The notes below the pieces were generated by a model that saw nothing but the letters and a program-made list of their open reading frames with translations, was not told where the DNA came from and did no database searches. Both the position numbers and the translations under genes were made by a program. From an uncultured Alistipes sp. (GTDB lineage Bacteria > Bacteroidota > Bacteroidia > Bacteroidales > Rikenellaceae), in contig CANPHE010000002.1 of assembly GCA_947573795.1 (NCBI GenBank), positions 1 through 64,000 on the forward strand: a stretch of 64,000 bases of DNA, written 5' to 3'. Each line of letters begins with the position of its first letter. The stretch's first letter is position 1. Below, piece by piece: positions 17,673 to 26,712 of the stretch.

Positions 17673-18023
17673 TTACACTTCGTATTCATATCGTACGACG
17701 GGAGCATCGGCCCACAACTCTTCGAGTTTGTAGAAGTCGCGCAACTCGGTCTGGAAAATATGCACTACCACATCCACGTAGTCCATAGCGATCCACACGG
17801 CATTCTGCTGCCCCTCGATACGCCAGACCTTTTCCCCCAACGTTTCGAGGACCTTTTCTTCGATTCCGTCGGCGATGGCCGCCACCTGCGTCGTAGAATC
17901 GGCGTTGCAGACTACGAAGTGCGAGCAGATCGCTCCGTCGAAACCCGAGAGGTCCAACGATACAATATTCTTACCTTTTTTATCTTCGATCGCCGAAACG
18001 ATCGTCTCTATCAGTTTCTCCAT
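17673..18023 (-). CDS. rsfS: Ribosome silencing factor RsfS (Iojap family)
   Basis: 116 aa. It binds ribosomal protein uL14 and blocks subunit joining under nutrient limitation. The family segment SLDLSGFDGAICSHFVVCNA and the end GLWRIEG-like stretch (VWRIEGQQNAVWIAMDYVDVVVHIF) are clear. It is the first gene of the operon; an rsfS-ftsH-cdsA arrangement is typical of Bacteroidetes. Two tandem promoter units lie upstream (boxes at 18053-18060 and 18129-18136). Confidence 0.94.
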   Translation of the reverse strand: MEKLIETIVSAIEDKKGKNIVSLDLSGFDGAICSHFVVCNADSTTQVAAIADGIEEKVLETLGEKVWRIEGQQNAVWIAMDYVDVVVHIFQTELRDFYKLEELWADAPVVRYEYEV

Positions 18024-18052
18024 AAATTATTCAATGCATATCTATAACCTTG

Positions 18053-18103
18053 CAAAGATACGAATAAGCCGAGAGAAAAAAGCAAGCTCGCCTGCATTTT
18101 TTC
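18053..18103 (-). promoter_or_regulatory. Palindromic promoter repeat unit driving rsfS-ftsH
   Basis: Read on the minus strand, a palindrome (18103-18075; GAAAAAA/TTTTTTC outer arms, GC-rich centre) is followed 14 bp later by TATCTTTG (18060-18053). The -33 TTGC lies in the palindrome's second arm. The layout matches units A and B before rnpB although the arm sequences differ. Confidence 0.75.
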
Positions 18104-18128
18104 CGAGGTGCAGTATCTTCAGCGCAGC

Positions 18129-18194
18129 CAAAGATACGAATAAACGGGTGCAATATCAAATTTATTTGAACATTGCCGGGCGGGAGTATCTGAG
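18129..18194 (-). repeat. Palindromic promoter repeat, unit C (identical to unit A, inverted)
   Basis: The reverse complement of these 66 bases equals 11397-11462 exactly. The palindrome is at 18150-18176 and the TATCTTTG box, read on minus, at 18136-18129. It sits 76 bp upstream of the rsfS promoter box, just as unit A sits 74 bp upstream of the rnpB box. Confidence 0.85.
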
Positions 18195-18263
18195 ATGAAA
18201 TCAAAAATACGAGAAGTCAAGCGTATAATCAAACTGACGGTTGCTACTGCACCCGACTTTTCG

Positions 18264-18271
18264 TATCTTTA
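18264..18271 (+). promoter_or_regulatory. -7 box of mutY
   Basis: TATCTTTA, with TTGC at 18241-18244 and a 19-bp spacer. The stretch TTGCTACTGCACCCGACTTT is nearly the same as the promoter of the cysteine desulfidase gene at 49592. The ATG begins only 7 bp after the box, so the transcript may be almost leaderless. Confidence 0.6.
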
Positions 18272-18278
18272 CCCCCGC

Positions 18279-19346
18279 ATGGAGACGATCGCCGAAATAT
18301 TGTTGCAATGGTATGCCCGACACGGGCGCGACCTGCCCTGGAGGCGGACCCGCGATCCCTACCGCATCTGGCTGTCGGAGATCATCCTCCAGCAGACCCG
18401 CGTAGCTCAGGGCATGGATTACTACCTGCGTTTCACCGAGCGTTTTCCCGACGTCGCGGCACTGGCCGAAGCGTCGGAGGATGAAGTGCTCAAACTTTGG
18501 CAAGGACTGGGCTATTACAGCCGAGCACGCAATCTGCACGCCGCGGCGCGACAGATCGTCGAGGAGTTCCGGGGCCGGTTTCCGCGCGAGGTGCAGCAGG
18601 TACGGCTGCTGCGCGGCGTGGGCGACTATACGGCCGCAGCGATCTGCTCGGCGGCTTACGACACCCCCTGCGCCGTGGTCGACGGCAATGTCTATCGGGT
18701 GTTGTCGCGTCTGTTCGACCTTGCCGAACCGATCGACACCACGGCCGGGAAACGGCTCTTCGCCGAGTTGGCCCAGTCGCAGATCGATCCCGCGCAAGCC
18801 GGGCGTTACAACCAGGCGATCATGGATTTCGGAGCTCTGCAATGTACCCCGGCGGCACCTCGCTGCGAGGACTGCCCCTTCGTGGCGCGCTGTCTCGCCG
18901 CTGCGGCCGGAACCGTCGCACAGCGTCCCGTCAAGCAGGGCCGCACACAGGTACGCGACCGCTGGTTCTCCTACCTACACGTCACATGCGGCGACAAGGT
19001 GCTGCTCCGCCGCCGCGAGAAAAAAGATATCTGGCAGGGGCTCTACGAATTCCCGATGATCGAGACCGCAACAGCGGCGGAATTGCCGCAACTCCTTGCG
19101 CATGAAACCTTCCAGACGCTATTGAGCGACACGCCGTGGCACCTGCGGCAAAGCGTCGCACTGCCGCGGCACCAACTCTCCCACCAGCGCATCCATGCCG
19201 TAATCCACCGCATCGAAACCGAGCGGCTGACCCCCGCGGCACTGTCCCTGGCCATTCCCGCATCGACGCTGGGCGACTACGCCATACCCCGGCTGCTCGA
19301 CCGTTATCTGCTCGACGCAGGAACCGACGGCAAATCCGCTCAATGA
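18279..19346 (+). CDS. mutY: A/G-specific adenine glycosylase
   Basis: 355 aa. It removes adenine mispaired with 8-oxoguanine. The helix-hairpin-helix is LLRGVGDYTAAAI, the catalytic aspartate is in the VDGNVYRVLSRL segment, and the [4Fe-4S] ligands are C189-x6-C196-x2-C199-x5-C205. The C-terminal NUDIX-like domain (about 230-350) recognises 8-oxoG. The ATG at 18279 is chosen over an upstream in-frame ATG at 18195 because the promoter box lies between them. Its last 7 bp overlap the tail of the convergent exchanger gene. Confidence 0.95.
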   Translation: METIAEILLQWYARHGRDLPWRRTRDPYRIWLSEIILQQTRVAQGMDYYLRFTERFPDVAALAEASEDEVLKLWQGLGYYSRARNLHAAARQIVEEFRGRFPREVQQVRLLRGVGDYTAAAICSAAYDTPCAVVDGNVYRVLSRLFDLAEPIDTTAGKRLFAELAQSQIDPAQAGRYNQAIMDFGALQCTPAAPRCEDCPFVARCLAAAAGTVAQRPVKQGRTQVRDRWFSYLHVTCGDKVLLRRREKKDIWQGLYEFPMIETATAAELPQLLAHETFQTLLSDTPWHLRQSVALPRHQLSHQRIHAVIHRIETERLTPAALSLAIPASTLGDYAIPRLLDRYLLDAGTDGKSAQ

Positions 19347-20299
19347 AGCAACCGCACGATATAGACGACGTAGATTATCAAAAAGATCGCTCCCTCCCAA
19401 CGGTCGATGGCCCTGCGACGGAACGTGAAAGCCGTGACGAGCAACAGCACCGCGCCTAACAGCGACATAAGCAGATCGGCGGTCGTGATGCCGCCCATCG
19501 AGAGCGGACGGATCGTGGCGCTGAGGCCCAGGATCAGCAGGATGTTGGCGATATTCGACCCGATAACATTACCCAGCGCCATATCGGCCTTGCCCTTCAG
19601 GAGCGAGATGACCGACGAAGCCAGTTCGGGCAGCGACGTTCCCCCGGCCACTAACGTGATGGCGATCACCGATTCGCTGACGCCCAGATGACGGGCGATG
19701 GAGGTCGCACTCCGCAGAAAAAGTTCGCCGCCCGCGATCAGGGCGGCCAGTCCGCCGACAATCATCGTGACGACGAGCCACAAAGCCTTGCCGGATGTCG
19801 GAGCCTCCTTGCTGCCGGGCTCTACCGGAGCAGAGCGTCGCACGGTCCGGATCGTATAGACCATCAACCCGACATAGAGCAACAGCATCGCGATGCCGTC
19901 GCCTCGTCCGAGCCCGTCCGTCGCACCGGGATGCAAACGGCTGTCCGACGCCAAAAGAAGGAGCAGCAGCGCCGCAGCGACCCCGAAAGGAATATCGCGG
20001 CGAATGCTGGCCGTCGAAAGAGGCACCGGACGAATCAAGGCGCAGACACCCAAGATGACGAACGTATTGAACAGATTGGAACCTACGACATTTCCGATCG
20101 CCACGCTGCTGTTTCCCGCAATGGCGGACAACACCGAGACGACCAGTTCGGGCATCGAAGTACCGACGGCGACGACCGTCAGTCCGACGATGAATTCCGG
20201 AACCCGAAACCGCAACGCCAGTGCGGCGGAACCGTCCGTCAAGTAATTCGCGCCGCCGAGGATCAGCCCCAGGCCGACAAGTAACAAAAGAATGTCCAT
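19340..20299 (-). CDS. Calcium/sodium antiporter (CaCA family, YrbG-like)
   Basis: 319 aa with ten membrane helices in two inverted halves. Each half holds an alpha-repeat: GTSMPELVVSV with GNVVGSNLFNT, and GGTSLPELASSV with GNVIGSNIAN. The paired acidic residues that bind the cation are in these repeats. It exchanges Ca2+ for Na+ across the inner membrane; ion specificity is inferred from the family. It is convergent with mutY and overlaps it by 7 bp. Confidence 0.92.
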   Translation of the reverse strand: MDILLLLVGLGLILGGANYLTDGSAALALRFRVPEFIVGLTVVAVGTSMPELVVSVLSAIAGNSSVAIGNVVGSNLFNTFVILGVCALIRPVPLSTASIRRDIPFGVAAALLLLLLASDSRLHPGATDGLGRGDGIAMLLLYVGLMVYTIRTVRRSAPVEPGSKEAPTSGKALWLVVTMIVGGLAALIAGGELFLRSATSIARHLGVSESVIAITLVAGGTSLPELASSVISLLKGKADMALGNVIGSNIANILLILGLSATIRPLSMGGITTADLLMSLLGAVLLLVTAFTFRRRAIDRWEGAIFLIIYVVYIVRLLH

Positions 20300-20330
20300 A
20301 TTATTATTTCAAGTAAATATTCGCACCGTA

Positions 20331-20435
20331 GGACCATGCGGTCTGAAAGGCCGCGCGAGCCGTAGCCTCCGACTCGCATTTCCATGACACCTCCGGTGCA
20401 ACCGGCCCAGCCACCGAAGATAATCGAAGTCAAAA
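20331..20435. repeat. GC-rich mosaic intergenic repeat, copy 5
   Basis: Contains GCGCGAGCCGTAGCCTCCGA and CAACCGGCCCAGCCACCGAAG followed by ATAATC. These are the same two modules, in the same order, as in the array near 54020. It occupies the gap between the exchanger and the ZIP transporter genes. Confidence 0.75.
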
Positions 20436-20447
20436 AACTTCCCTTCT

Positions 20448-21257
20448 CTACCTCAACAGAATCAAACTCGCAGCCATCACGGCCATACCCGTCACCACGC
20501 CGTAGATCGACGTGTGCGCCTGACCGTATTCGCGGGCTGCGGGCAGCAACTCGTCGATCGATATGAAAACCATGATCCCCGCCACGCCCGCCAGAATGCA
20601 TCCCATCAACGTCGGCGTCATAAAGGGCATCAACACCAGGCAGGCCATCACCGCACCGATCGGCTCGGCCAGTCCCGAGGCCAACGAATAGAGGAATGCC
20701 TTGCGCCGATTGCCCGTCGCATAGAAAATCGGTATCGAAACGGCGATACCTTCAGGGATGTTGTGGATGGCTATCGCAACGGCAATTGCGACCCCGAGCG
20801 CCGTATCGTCCATCGCCGCGGTGAAGGTCGCAATACCCTCCGGAAAATTGTGGATACCGATCGCCAAGGCGGTGAGCAGCCCCATACGCATGAGTTTCGG
20901 ATGATTCGGCCGGGCATCCATCTCCTCGACCTTGTGGGCCTCGTGGGGATTCTCGACCGACGGCACCAGCCGGTCGATGATGCCGATCAACAGAATCCCC
21001 GCGAAGAAACTCGCCGCCGTGAGCGCTCCGCCCATCCGTTCGCCCCACTCGGCCGCAAGCGCCGCATCGGCCTGCCGGAAAAGTTCGACGAACGAGACGT
21101 AGATCATCACCCCGGCCGAAAGGCCGAGCGAAAACGACAGCACGCGCGTATTCGTCCGGCGGGCGAAAAAGGCCAGGGCGCTGCCGATGCCGGTAGCCAG
21201 GCCCGCACCCGCCGTCAACAGCAGCGGAATCCAGAAATTTTGTTCGGAGACGATCAT
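20448..21257 (-). CDS. zupT: ZIP family metal transporter, ZupT-like
   Basis: 269 aa with eight membrane helices. The metal-binding helices carry HNFPEG (TM4) and HNIPEG (TM5), the hallmark of ZupT, which imports zinc and other divalent metals. The loop between TM3 and TM4 is His/Glu-containing ([19 protein letters not shown]). It has its own promoter (TATATTTG at 21273-21266, minus) and is probably monocistronic. Confidence 0.92.
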   Translation of the reverse strand: MIVSEQNFWIPLLLTAGAGLATGIGSALAFFARRTNTRVLSFSLGLSAGVMIYVSFVELFRQADAALAAEWGERMGGALTAASFFAGILLIGIIDRLVPSVENPHEAHKVEEMDARPNHPKLMRMGLLTALAIGIHNFPEGIATFTAAMDDTALGVAIAVAIAIHNIPEGIAVSIPIFYATGNRRKAFLYSLASGLAEPIGAVMACLVLMPFMTPTLMGCILAGVAGIMVFISIDELLPAAREYGQAHTSIYGVVTGMAVMAASLILLR

Positions 21258-21265
21258 ATCGACTG

Positions 21266-21273
21266 CAAATATA
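21266..21273 (-). promoter_or_regulatory. -7 box of zupT
   Basis: TATATTTG on the minus strand, 8 bp before the ATG of zupT. This places the transcript start very near the start codon. Confidence 0.6.
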
Positions 21274-21335
21274 GCGTTTTTCCGCCAGTTGCGACTCCCC
21301 TGTTCTCGGTATTCGATGCAACGGGAAGCGAAGGT

Positions 21336-22580
21336 TCAATCCGGCTGCGCCGTAATGCGCCGATAGTTCGAGAGTGCGACGGCATAATCGTAATAGGCGC
21401 GGATGGAATTGGTGTAGAGCTGTATCCAGCTCAACTGCGCCTGCAACACATCGAGGATCGTCGCAAGTCCTTCGCGATAGGAATAGGTGCTGATCGAAAG
21501 GTTCTCCGAGGCCAGTCGGAGGTTTTTTTCCGAATTATCGATCTGCGCACGGCTCTGCACGAGCATCGTCCAACCGTTGATCTCCTCGCGCACGATATCG
21601 TCGTGCAACGAAGCCGCACGCCACTCGGTCTGCATCTGCGCCGCCCGGGCCGCAGCGACGGCACGACGCCGCTCGCCCCAATGGAAGATCGGCACCGAGA
21701 GTCGCACGAAAACCGAACCGTCGACCGTCGTGGAGCCCGTACGGTTGGGCGTGAAGGTCTGCCAAACGCCCCCGACTCCGACGCTCAACTGCGGATTGTA
21801 GGGAGCGCGTGCCGCCGCGACGGCGGCTTCGGCCTGCTCGATCCGCAACCCGGCCGCCATGAAATCGGGTCTTCGCGACAGGGATTCGCACCCCGGGACC
21901 CGCACGGGTTCCGGCAACGAATCGCGAATACCGTTGCGCAAGCGGACCTCCTGCGCGGCATCGGCACCGCGCAGCATGTTGAAATTATGCCGGGCGACTT
22001 CGAGCTGCCGTTCGGCGGCGAGCAGCGTATAGTCCGCTTCGCTCAGACGCGTATCGATCATCAACACGTCGCCCTTGGCGATCAGCCCCTCGGCGAAACG
22101 ACGGTCGATCACCTCCTTGAGCGAACGGATCAACGCAACGTACTCCCGCATGGAGGCCGCATAGAACTCCGCAGCCGAAAGGTTCCAGTAGGCATAGTCG
22201 GCGGCATAACGCACGTCTATCTGCGAGAACTCCTCCTCGCACAGGGCAATGCCGTAGCCCAGGTCCGTCTGCCGCACCGCCGCACGCACCGCACCGCCGC
22301 CGTAGAGGGTCTGCACGACCTCGGGCCGGAGGTTGAAACTCCACGGCTCGATGCCGTCGTAACGGTGGAACGAAGCGGCGAAATCGCCCTCCAGCGCGAG
22401 CCGTGGCAGGCGCCCCGTGCGCGTGCGCAGCGCCTCGGCCGCCGCGGCATCGACCTGCGAAGCGGCGATTTTCAGCTGCCAGCTGTATGCGGCGACATCC
22501 GCACGATACTCCGCCAGCGAGATCTGCGCCGCCGCGACGTGCGATCCGAGGATCGCGAACACCCAGAGAAGTCGTTTCAT
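21336..22580 (-). CDS. TolC family outer membrane efflux protein
   Basis: 414 aa. A signal peptide (about 1-18, ending AAAQ) precedes two repeated long-helix domains typical of TolC/OEP: coiled-coil helices interrupted by the beta-barrel strands (for example YNPQLSVGVGG and DGSVFVRLSVPIF). It forms the outer-membrane duct for the RND pump encoded just upstream. The ATG overlaps the RND stop (ATGA). The same frame stays open upstream through the RND gene, but that extension is an antisense-like artefact of high GC. Confidence 0.9.
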   Translation of the reverse strand: MKRLLWVFAILGSHVAAAQISLAEYRADVAAYSWQLKIAASQVDAAAAEALRTRTGRLPRLALEGDFAASFHRYDGIEPWSFNLRPEVVQTLYGGGAVRAAVRQTDLGYGIALCEEEFSQIDVRYAADYAYWNLSAAEFYAASMREYVALIRSLKEVIDRRFAEGLIAKGDVLMIDTRLSEADYTLLAAERQLEVARHNFNMLRGADAAQEVRLRNGIRDSLPEPVRVPGCESLSRRPDFMAAGLRIEQAEAAVAAARAPYNPQLSVGVGGVWQTFTPNRTGSTTVDGSVFVRLSVPIFHWGERRRAVAAARAAQMQTEWRAASLHDDIVREEINGWTMLVQSRAQIDNSEKNLRLASENLSISTYSYREGLATILDVLQAQLSWIQLYTNSIRAYYDYAVALSNYRRITAQPD

Positions 22581-25500
22581 GGTTTGCGTATACGGTAAAA
22601 AATCGCATAGACCACCGGCAGCACGAAGATCGTGAGCAGCGTGGCGACCAGCAGTCCGCCCATGATCGTCGCAGCCATGGCGCCGAACATCGCATCGAAC
22701 AGCAGCGGCAGCATGCCGAGGATCGTCGTGCCCGAAGCCATCGCCACGGGGACGATGCGGCTGCGCGTCGCAGCGATCAACGCTTCGTAGGGCGCCGTTC
22801 CGGCCGCGCGCAGGGCCCCGATCTGCTCGACGAGCACCACGGCGTTCTTGATATTCATACCCACGAGCCCCAGCAGTCCCAGCAGCGAGAAGAAGTTGAA
22901 GACCTTGCCCGTAACGGCCAAGCCGAGGACCACGCCGATGAAGATCAACGGAATCATCAACAGGATGATCGCCGGGTCGCGGTAGTTGCGGAACAGGAGC
23001 AGCAGCACGACGAGGATCGCCACGAGCGTCAGCGGCATATAGCGCCCCAGAGCGTCGTTCGACTCCTGCTGGCTCTCCTGCTCGCCGAAGACGCGCATCG
23101 CATAGCCGTCGGGAAGGGTCACCTGCTGCGCGATCGTGTCGCGCAACGCCCGGAAAAGCGCGATCGTATTGACTCCGCGCGCGGGGTCGCACTGCGCCTT
23201 CATCACGCGGCTGCGGTCGAAGCGCCGGATCACCCCGTCGCGGTAGTCGAAACGGAATCCGTCGGTCGCCTGCTCGATCGGATAGACCTTGCCCGAAGGA
23301 CTGAATACGGGCAACGTACGCAGATTCGAGAGGTTGTAGTTTCCGATATTCTCGTCTTTGAGCAGGATAGGCATGATGCGGTCGCCCTCGCGGTATTCGC
23401 CCAAGCGATAGCCTTCGGTGGCGACAGTGATGCCGTGCGCCATCTGGCTGCGCGAAATGCCGATGCGCTGCCCTTTCATCTGCGAATAGACGGGCATCCA
23501 GGTCGGAATCCGGTTGCCCCAGCCGTTGCGGACGTTCGTCGCACCGGGGTGCCGCCGCATGATCGCCTCGGCCCGGGCCGTCAGGTGCCGCAGCGTATCG
23601 ATATCGTCGCCGATGAACCCGAATTCGATCGCCGCATCGGGCACGGGCGAGAGTTTGAAAAGCGACGAACGCAGCCACACGTCGGGGAAATTCGCCTCGA
23701 CATAGGCTCCGAAACGCTCCTCGACGGCCGCCGTCTGCCGGCGGTCGTGCACCTCGACGAGGATGTTGGCGAAATTGGGACGCTGCGAGACGCTGCCGCT
23801 GGCCAGATAATAGCGCGGCGGCGTGGCGCCCATGGTCACCGATACGGTCTTGACCTCCCGCTGTGCAAGGAGCCACTCCTCCATCCGCACGGCATCGGCC
23901 TCCGTAGCCCGGATATCGTACCCCTCGGGCAGCAGCACGTCGGCCCGGAAATAGGGTTTGTCGAGCGACGGGAAAAAATTCTGCGGCATGCGTCCCATGA
24001 CGACGACCGAGAGCACGAAAAGCCCTGCTACCGCAACGACGACGGCCCAGCGTCCGCGCAGCAGGGCCCCGAGCAGCCGATCGAAAGCGCGGTAGAAACG
24101 CGTATCGTAAGGATCGCGCGCCAAAGGCTTCACGCGCAGCAGCACGTTGCCGAACAGCGGTGTTTGCGTCAATGCGAGCACCCAGCTCAAAAGCAGCGAG
24201 AGCGCCAGCACGACGAACAGCGGTTTGACGATCTCGGCGACGGACGAAGGGGCGAGGTACAGGGGCAAGAACGAGCAGATAGCGATCAACGTCGCGCCCA
24301 GCAGACCCCAGCGCGGGCCGTCGGCACCCCGGATGATCGCGTCGCGACGCGCGACGCCCCGCAGCATCGCCTGCTGGGCATTGTCCGTGACGACGATGGC
24401 GTTGTCGACGAGCATACCCATAGCGATGATGAATCCGGCGAGCGACGTGCGATTGAGCCCTTCGCCCAAGAACTGCATCAAGAGCAGCGTACCGCCGATC
24501 GAAAAGAGCAGCGAACTGCCGATCAGCACCCCGGCGCGGAAACCCATCACGAGCATGATAACGAGGATGACGATCCCCACCGACTCGGCCAGGTTGAGCA
24601 CGAATTGCGCGTTGGCCTCGCGGGCGATGCGATTCTCGGGATAGAGCACCGCGAGCTCCATGCCCAGGGGCATGCGTCCCGTGATGCGGGCCAGTTCCCG
24701 TTCGATCTGCGCTCCGGTCTTCACCACGTCGACCTGCGCTTCGGTGGAGATACCGATTCCCACGGCGCGTTTTCCGTCGACCCGCATGAGGGTCACGGGC
24801 GGTTCGAGGTATTCGCGCTCCACGCGGGCCACGTCGCCCAGGCGATACTGTTTGCCGGCCGACGACATGAGCAACTGGTCGCGCAGGTCGTCCAATCCCT
24901 TGTAGGTGCCGTCTTCGAGAATGCGGATCGAAATGCCCCCGGCCTGTTTCTCGCCGCTGTCGACGATCGTATTCTGCGCCCCGATGGTCTGCACGACGGT
25001 CTCGGGACGAATCGAGAAGTTGGCCAATGTCGAGAGGCTGATGTAGACGTTCACCACGGGCGTCGGCTCGCCGAAAAGGGTCACCTTCTGCACCCCGTCG
25101 ACCGTCGCCAGGCGCGTCTTGATCCGCTGCGCCCATTCGCGCAGCTCCGTAGGCGAAAACCCGGCATCGGCCGTCAGGCCGTAATAGATGCCGTAGACGT
25201 CGCCGAAGTCGTCGGCCACGGTCACCGCCGAGGCACCCGACGGCAGGCGGGGCTGGATGTCGAGCACCTTGCGGCGCAACTCGTCCCACAGTTGCGGAAT
25301 CTCGCGGGCCGGGGTCGCAGGATCGAGTTCGACCATGATTTTCGAGAATCCGTAGCGGGACTCCGACGTGATCTTATGCACGCGGCGCATCGACTGCACC
25401 TCGCGTTCGATGGGTTCGGTAACGAGCGCTTCGACTTCGAGCGGCGAAGCGCCCGGGAAGTTGCAGACCAAGGCCGCACTCTTGATGACGAAAACCGAAT

Positions 25501-25609
25501 CCTCCTTCTTGCCCAGGGTCGCGAAACCGGCGATACCGCCGGCGAGCAGGATAAGAAGGAAGAAGCCGATGACCTTGGCGTTGCGGAGCGAATATTCGGG
25601 CAGATTCAT
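22577..25609 (-). CDS. RND family efflux transporter, inner-membrane pump
   Basis: 1010 aa, normal for HAE-type RND pumps. There are twelve membrane helices: one at the N-terminus (LRNAKVIGFFLLILLAGGIA), then two blocks of helices around 320-510 and 840-1005. TM4 carries the proton-relay aspartates in GMLVDNAIVVTDN. Two large periplasmic porter/docking regions are present. It drives export of hydrophobic compounds with the MFP and TolC partners in the same operon. The substrate is not predictable. Confidence 0.93.
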   Translation of the reverse strand: MNLPEYSLRNAKVIGFFLLILLAGGIAGFATLGKKEDSVFVIKSAALVCNFPGASPLEVEALVTEPIEREVQSMRRVHKITSESRYGFSKIMVELDPATPAREIPQLWDELRRKVLDIQPRLPSGASAVTVADDFGDVYGIYYGLTADAGFSPTELREWAQRIKTRLATVDGVQKVTLFGEPTPVVNVYISLSTLANFSIRPETVVQTIGAQNTIVDSGEKQAGGISIRILEDGTYKGLDDLRDQLLMSSAGKQYRLGDVARVEREYLEPPVTLMRVDGKRAVGIGISTEAQVDVVKTGAQIERELARITGRMPLGMELAVLYPENRIAREANAQFVLNLAESVGIVILVIMLVMGFRAGVLIGSSLLFSIGGTLLLMQFLGEGLNRTSLAGFIIAMGMLVDNAIVVTDNAQQAMLRGVARRDAIIRGADGPRWGLLGATLIAICSFLPLYLAPSSVAEIVKPLFVVLALSLLLSWVLALTQTPLFGNVLLRVKPLARDPYDTRFYRAFDRLLGALLRGRWAVVVAVAGLFVLSVVVMGRMPQNFFPSLDKPYFRADVLLPEGYDIRATEADAVRMEEWLLAQREVKTVSVTMGATPPRYYLASGSVSQRPNFANILVEVHDRRQTAAVEERFGAYVEANFPDVWLRSSLFKLSPVPDAAIEFGFIGDDIDTLRHLTARAEAIMRRHPGATNVRNGWGNRIPTWMPVYSQMKGQRIGISRSQMAHGITVATEGYRLGEYREGDRIMPILLKDENIGNYNLSNLRTLPVFSPSGKVYPIEQATDGFRFDYRDGVIRRFDRSRVMKAQCDPARGVNTIALFRALRDTIAQQVTLPDGYAMRVFGEQESQQESNDALGRYMPLTLVAILVVLLLLFRNYRDPAIILLMIPLIFIGVVLGLAVTGKVFNFFSLLGLLGLVGMNIKNAVVLVEQIGALRAAGTAPYEALIAATRSRIVPVAMASGTTILGMLPLLFDAMFGAMAATIMGGLLVATLLTIFVLPVVYAIFYRIRKP

Positions 25610-25616
25610 GGTCTTA

Positions 25617-26651
25617 TCACGCTATGATCCGCACCTGTTCCCCCTCGCTGAGGCGATAGACGCCCGCCGTCACGACCCGCTCGCCGGGTTCCACGCCCCG
25701 ATCGATCAGCACGCGATCGCGGCCGTAAGGTTCGCCCGGCACGACGGCCCGCCGTTCGACACGGTTCTGCGGCGTAACGATCCAGACGTAGGTACCCCCT
25801 TCCGTCGGAGCGTAGATCGCCGAGAGGGGCAGCGTCACGGCATCGTGCACGGGGTCGGTGGTCTGCATGGTGATCGTGCACGACATGCCGGGCGAAATGG
25901 GATAACGCAGCGTATCGACCTGCTGAAGGGTCAGCGACACGGGAAAACCCGAGGCATCTGACGAGGTTTTGGCATAATCCTTCAGTCGGGCCGGAAACGT
26001 CACGCCCCGGTAGTTGTCGAACGCGACTTCGAAACGGGTCGTGGTATCGCCGAGCAGCCGCAACGAATTCTCGGGAATGGTGAACTTCACGGTCCGCGTC
26101 TCGGGAGCGACCAGCCGCAAAATAGTCTGCCCGGCCTGCACCTGTTCGAAATTATCGACGTATTTCGCCTCGACGACTCCGGCGAAAGGAGCCCGAAGGC
26201 GTGTCTGGCGCAGCAGGTCGAGCGAATTGTCGTAGGCCGACTTGGCCTGGGCGTACCGCGTGCGGGAGGCTTCGGCCTCCTGGCGCGAAACCGCCTCGTG
26301 TTCCAGCAACCGCTGCATGCGCTGCATCTGCGAACGAGCCTCCTCGTAGGCCGAACGGTCGGCCGAAACCTTCAACTCCACGTCGCGCGGGTCCAGTTCG
26401 GCGAGCAAAGTCCCCGCAGCGACCGATTCGCCTTGCGAGACCGGAATATCCAACACCTGGCCGGAGAGTTTGAAGGCCAGATTGACAGCGTCGTCGGGCG
26501 TGGCCATGCCCGCGAAATCCAGGTCGATGACACCGGCCCGGGCGGCCGTGACGACCTTCACGGGGCGCACCGGAGCATCTGCCGCCGTAGTGCTGCGGCG
26601 AGTGCAGGCACCGAGCGACGACACGAAGACCAAAAGGAAGAAAAGGCGCAT
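25617..26651 (-). CDS. RND efflux periplasmic adaptor (MFP), lipoprotein
   Basis: 344 aa. A lipoprotein signal peptide with the lipobox LGAC precedes the membrane-fusion-protein order: lipoyl half (GQVLDIPVSQGESVAAG), helical hairpin (about 90-150), second lipoyl half (LRAPFAGVVEAKYVDNFEQV), beta-barrel and membrane-proximal domains. It links pump and duct. The ATG at 26651 is chosen because it starts the signal peptide; a TTG 33 bp upstream lies inside a terminator-like hairpin. It ends 7 bp before the RND start. Confidence 0.9.
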   Translation of the reverse strand: MRLFFLLVFVSSLGACTRRSTTAADAPVRPVKVVTAARAGVIDLDFAGMATPDDAVNLAFKLSGQVLDIPVSQGESVAAGTLLAELDPRDVELKVSADRSAYEEARSQMQRMQRLLEHEAVSRQEAEASRTRYAQAKSAYDNSLDLLRQTRLRAPFAGVVEAKYVDNFEQVQAGQTILRLVAPETRTVKFTIPENSLRLLGDTTTRFEVAFDNYRGVTFPARLKDYAKTSSDASGFPVSLTLQQVDTLRYPISPGMSCTITMQTTDPVHDAVTLPLSAIYAPTEGGTYVWIVTPQNRVERRAVVPGEPYGRDRVLIDRGVEPGERVVTAGVYRLSEGEQVRIIA

Positions 26652-26688
26652 ACGAAAAAAGTTGACTTCGCATCCCGAAGTCAACTTT
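26652..26688 (-). terminator. Strong hairpin with T-run abutting the MFP start codon
   Basis: A perfect 13-bp stem, AAAGTTGACTTCG with CGAAGTCAACTTT and a 5-nt loop. On the minus strand it is followed directly by more T, then CGT and the ATG of the efflux adaptor at 26651. It lies 24 bp after the DoxX-like gene's stop, so it should end the tmk-DoxX transcript. It leaves no room for a promoter before the adaptor gene. Confidence 0.75.
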
Positions 26689-26712
26689 CATACCACAGCG
26701 GTCCGGGCGTCC

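Noticed and set aside
15462..18047. An 861-codon plus-strand open frame opposite ftsH, rsfS and the end of cdsA
   Set aside because: The minus-strand genes are unmistakable. This is antisense to them with no recognisable domain.
11397..18194. The inverted 66-bp repeats as ends of a composite transposon
   Set aside because: The DNA between them is conserved housekeeping (rnpB, ftsH, cdsA, psd), there is no transposase, and no flanking target duplication was seen.
21336..25289. A 1317-codon open frame on the minus strand through both the TolC and RND genes, suggesting a giant fusion
   Set aside because: Only the last 414 codons read as TolC, with a signal peptide at 22580. The upstream part is the out-of-frame shadow of the RND gene, kept open by high GC.
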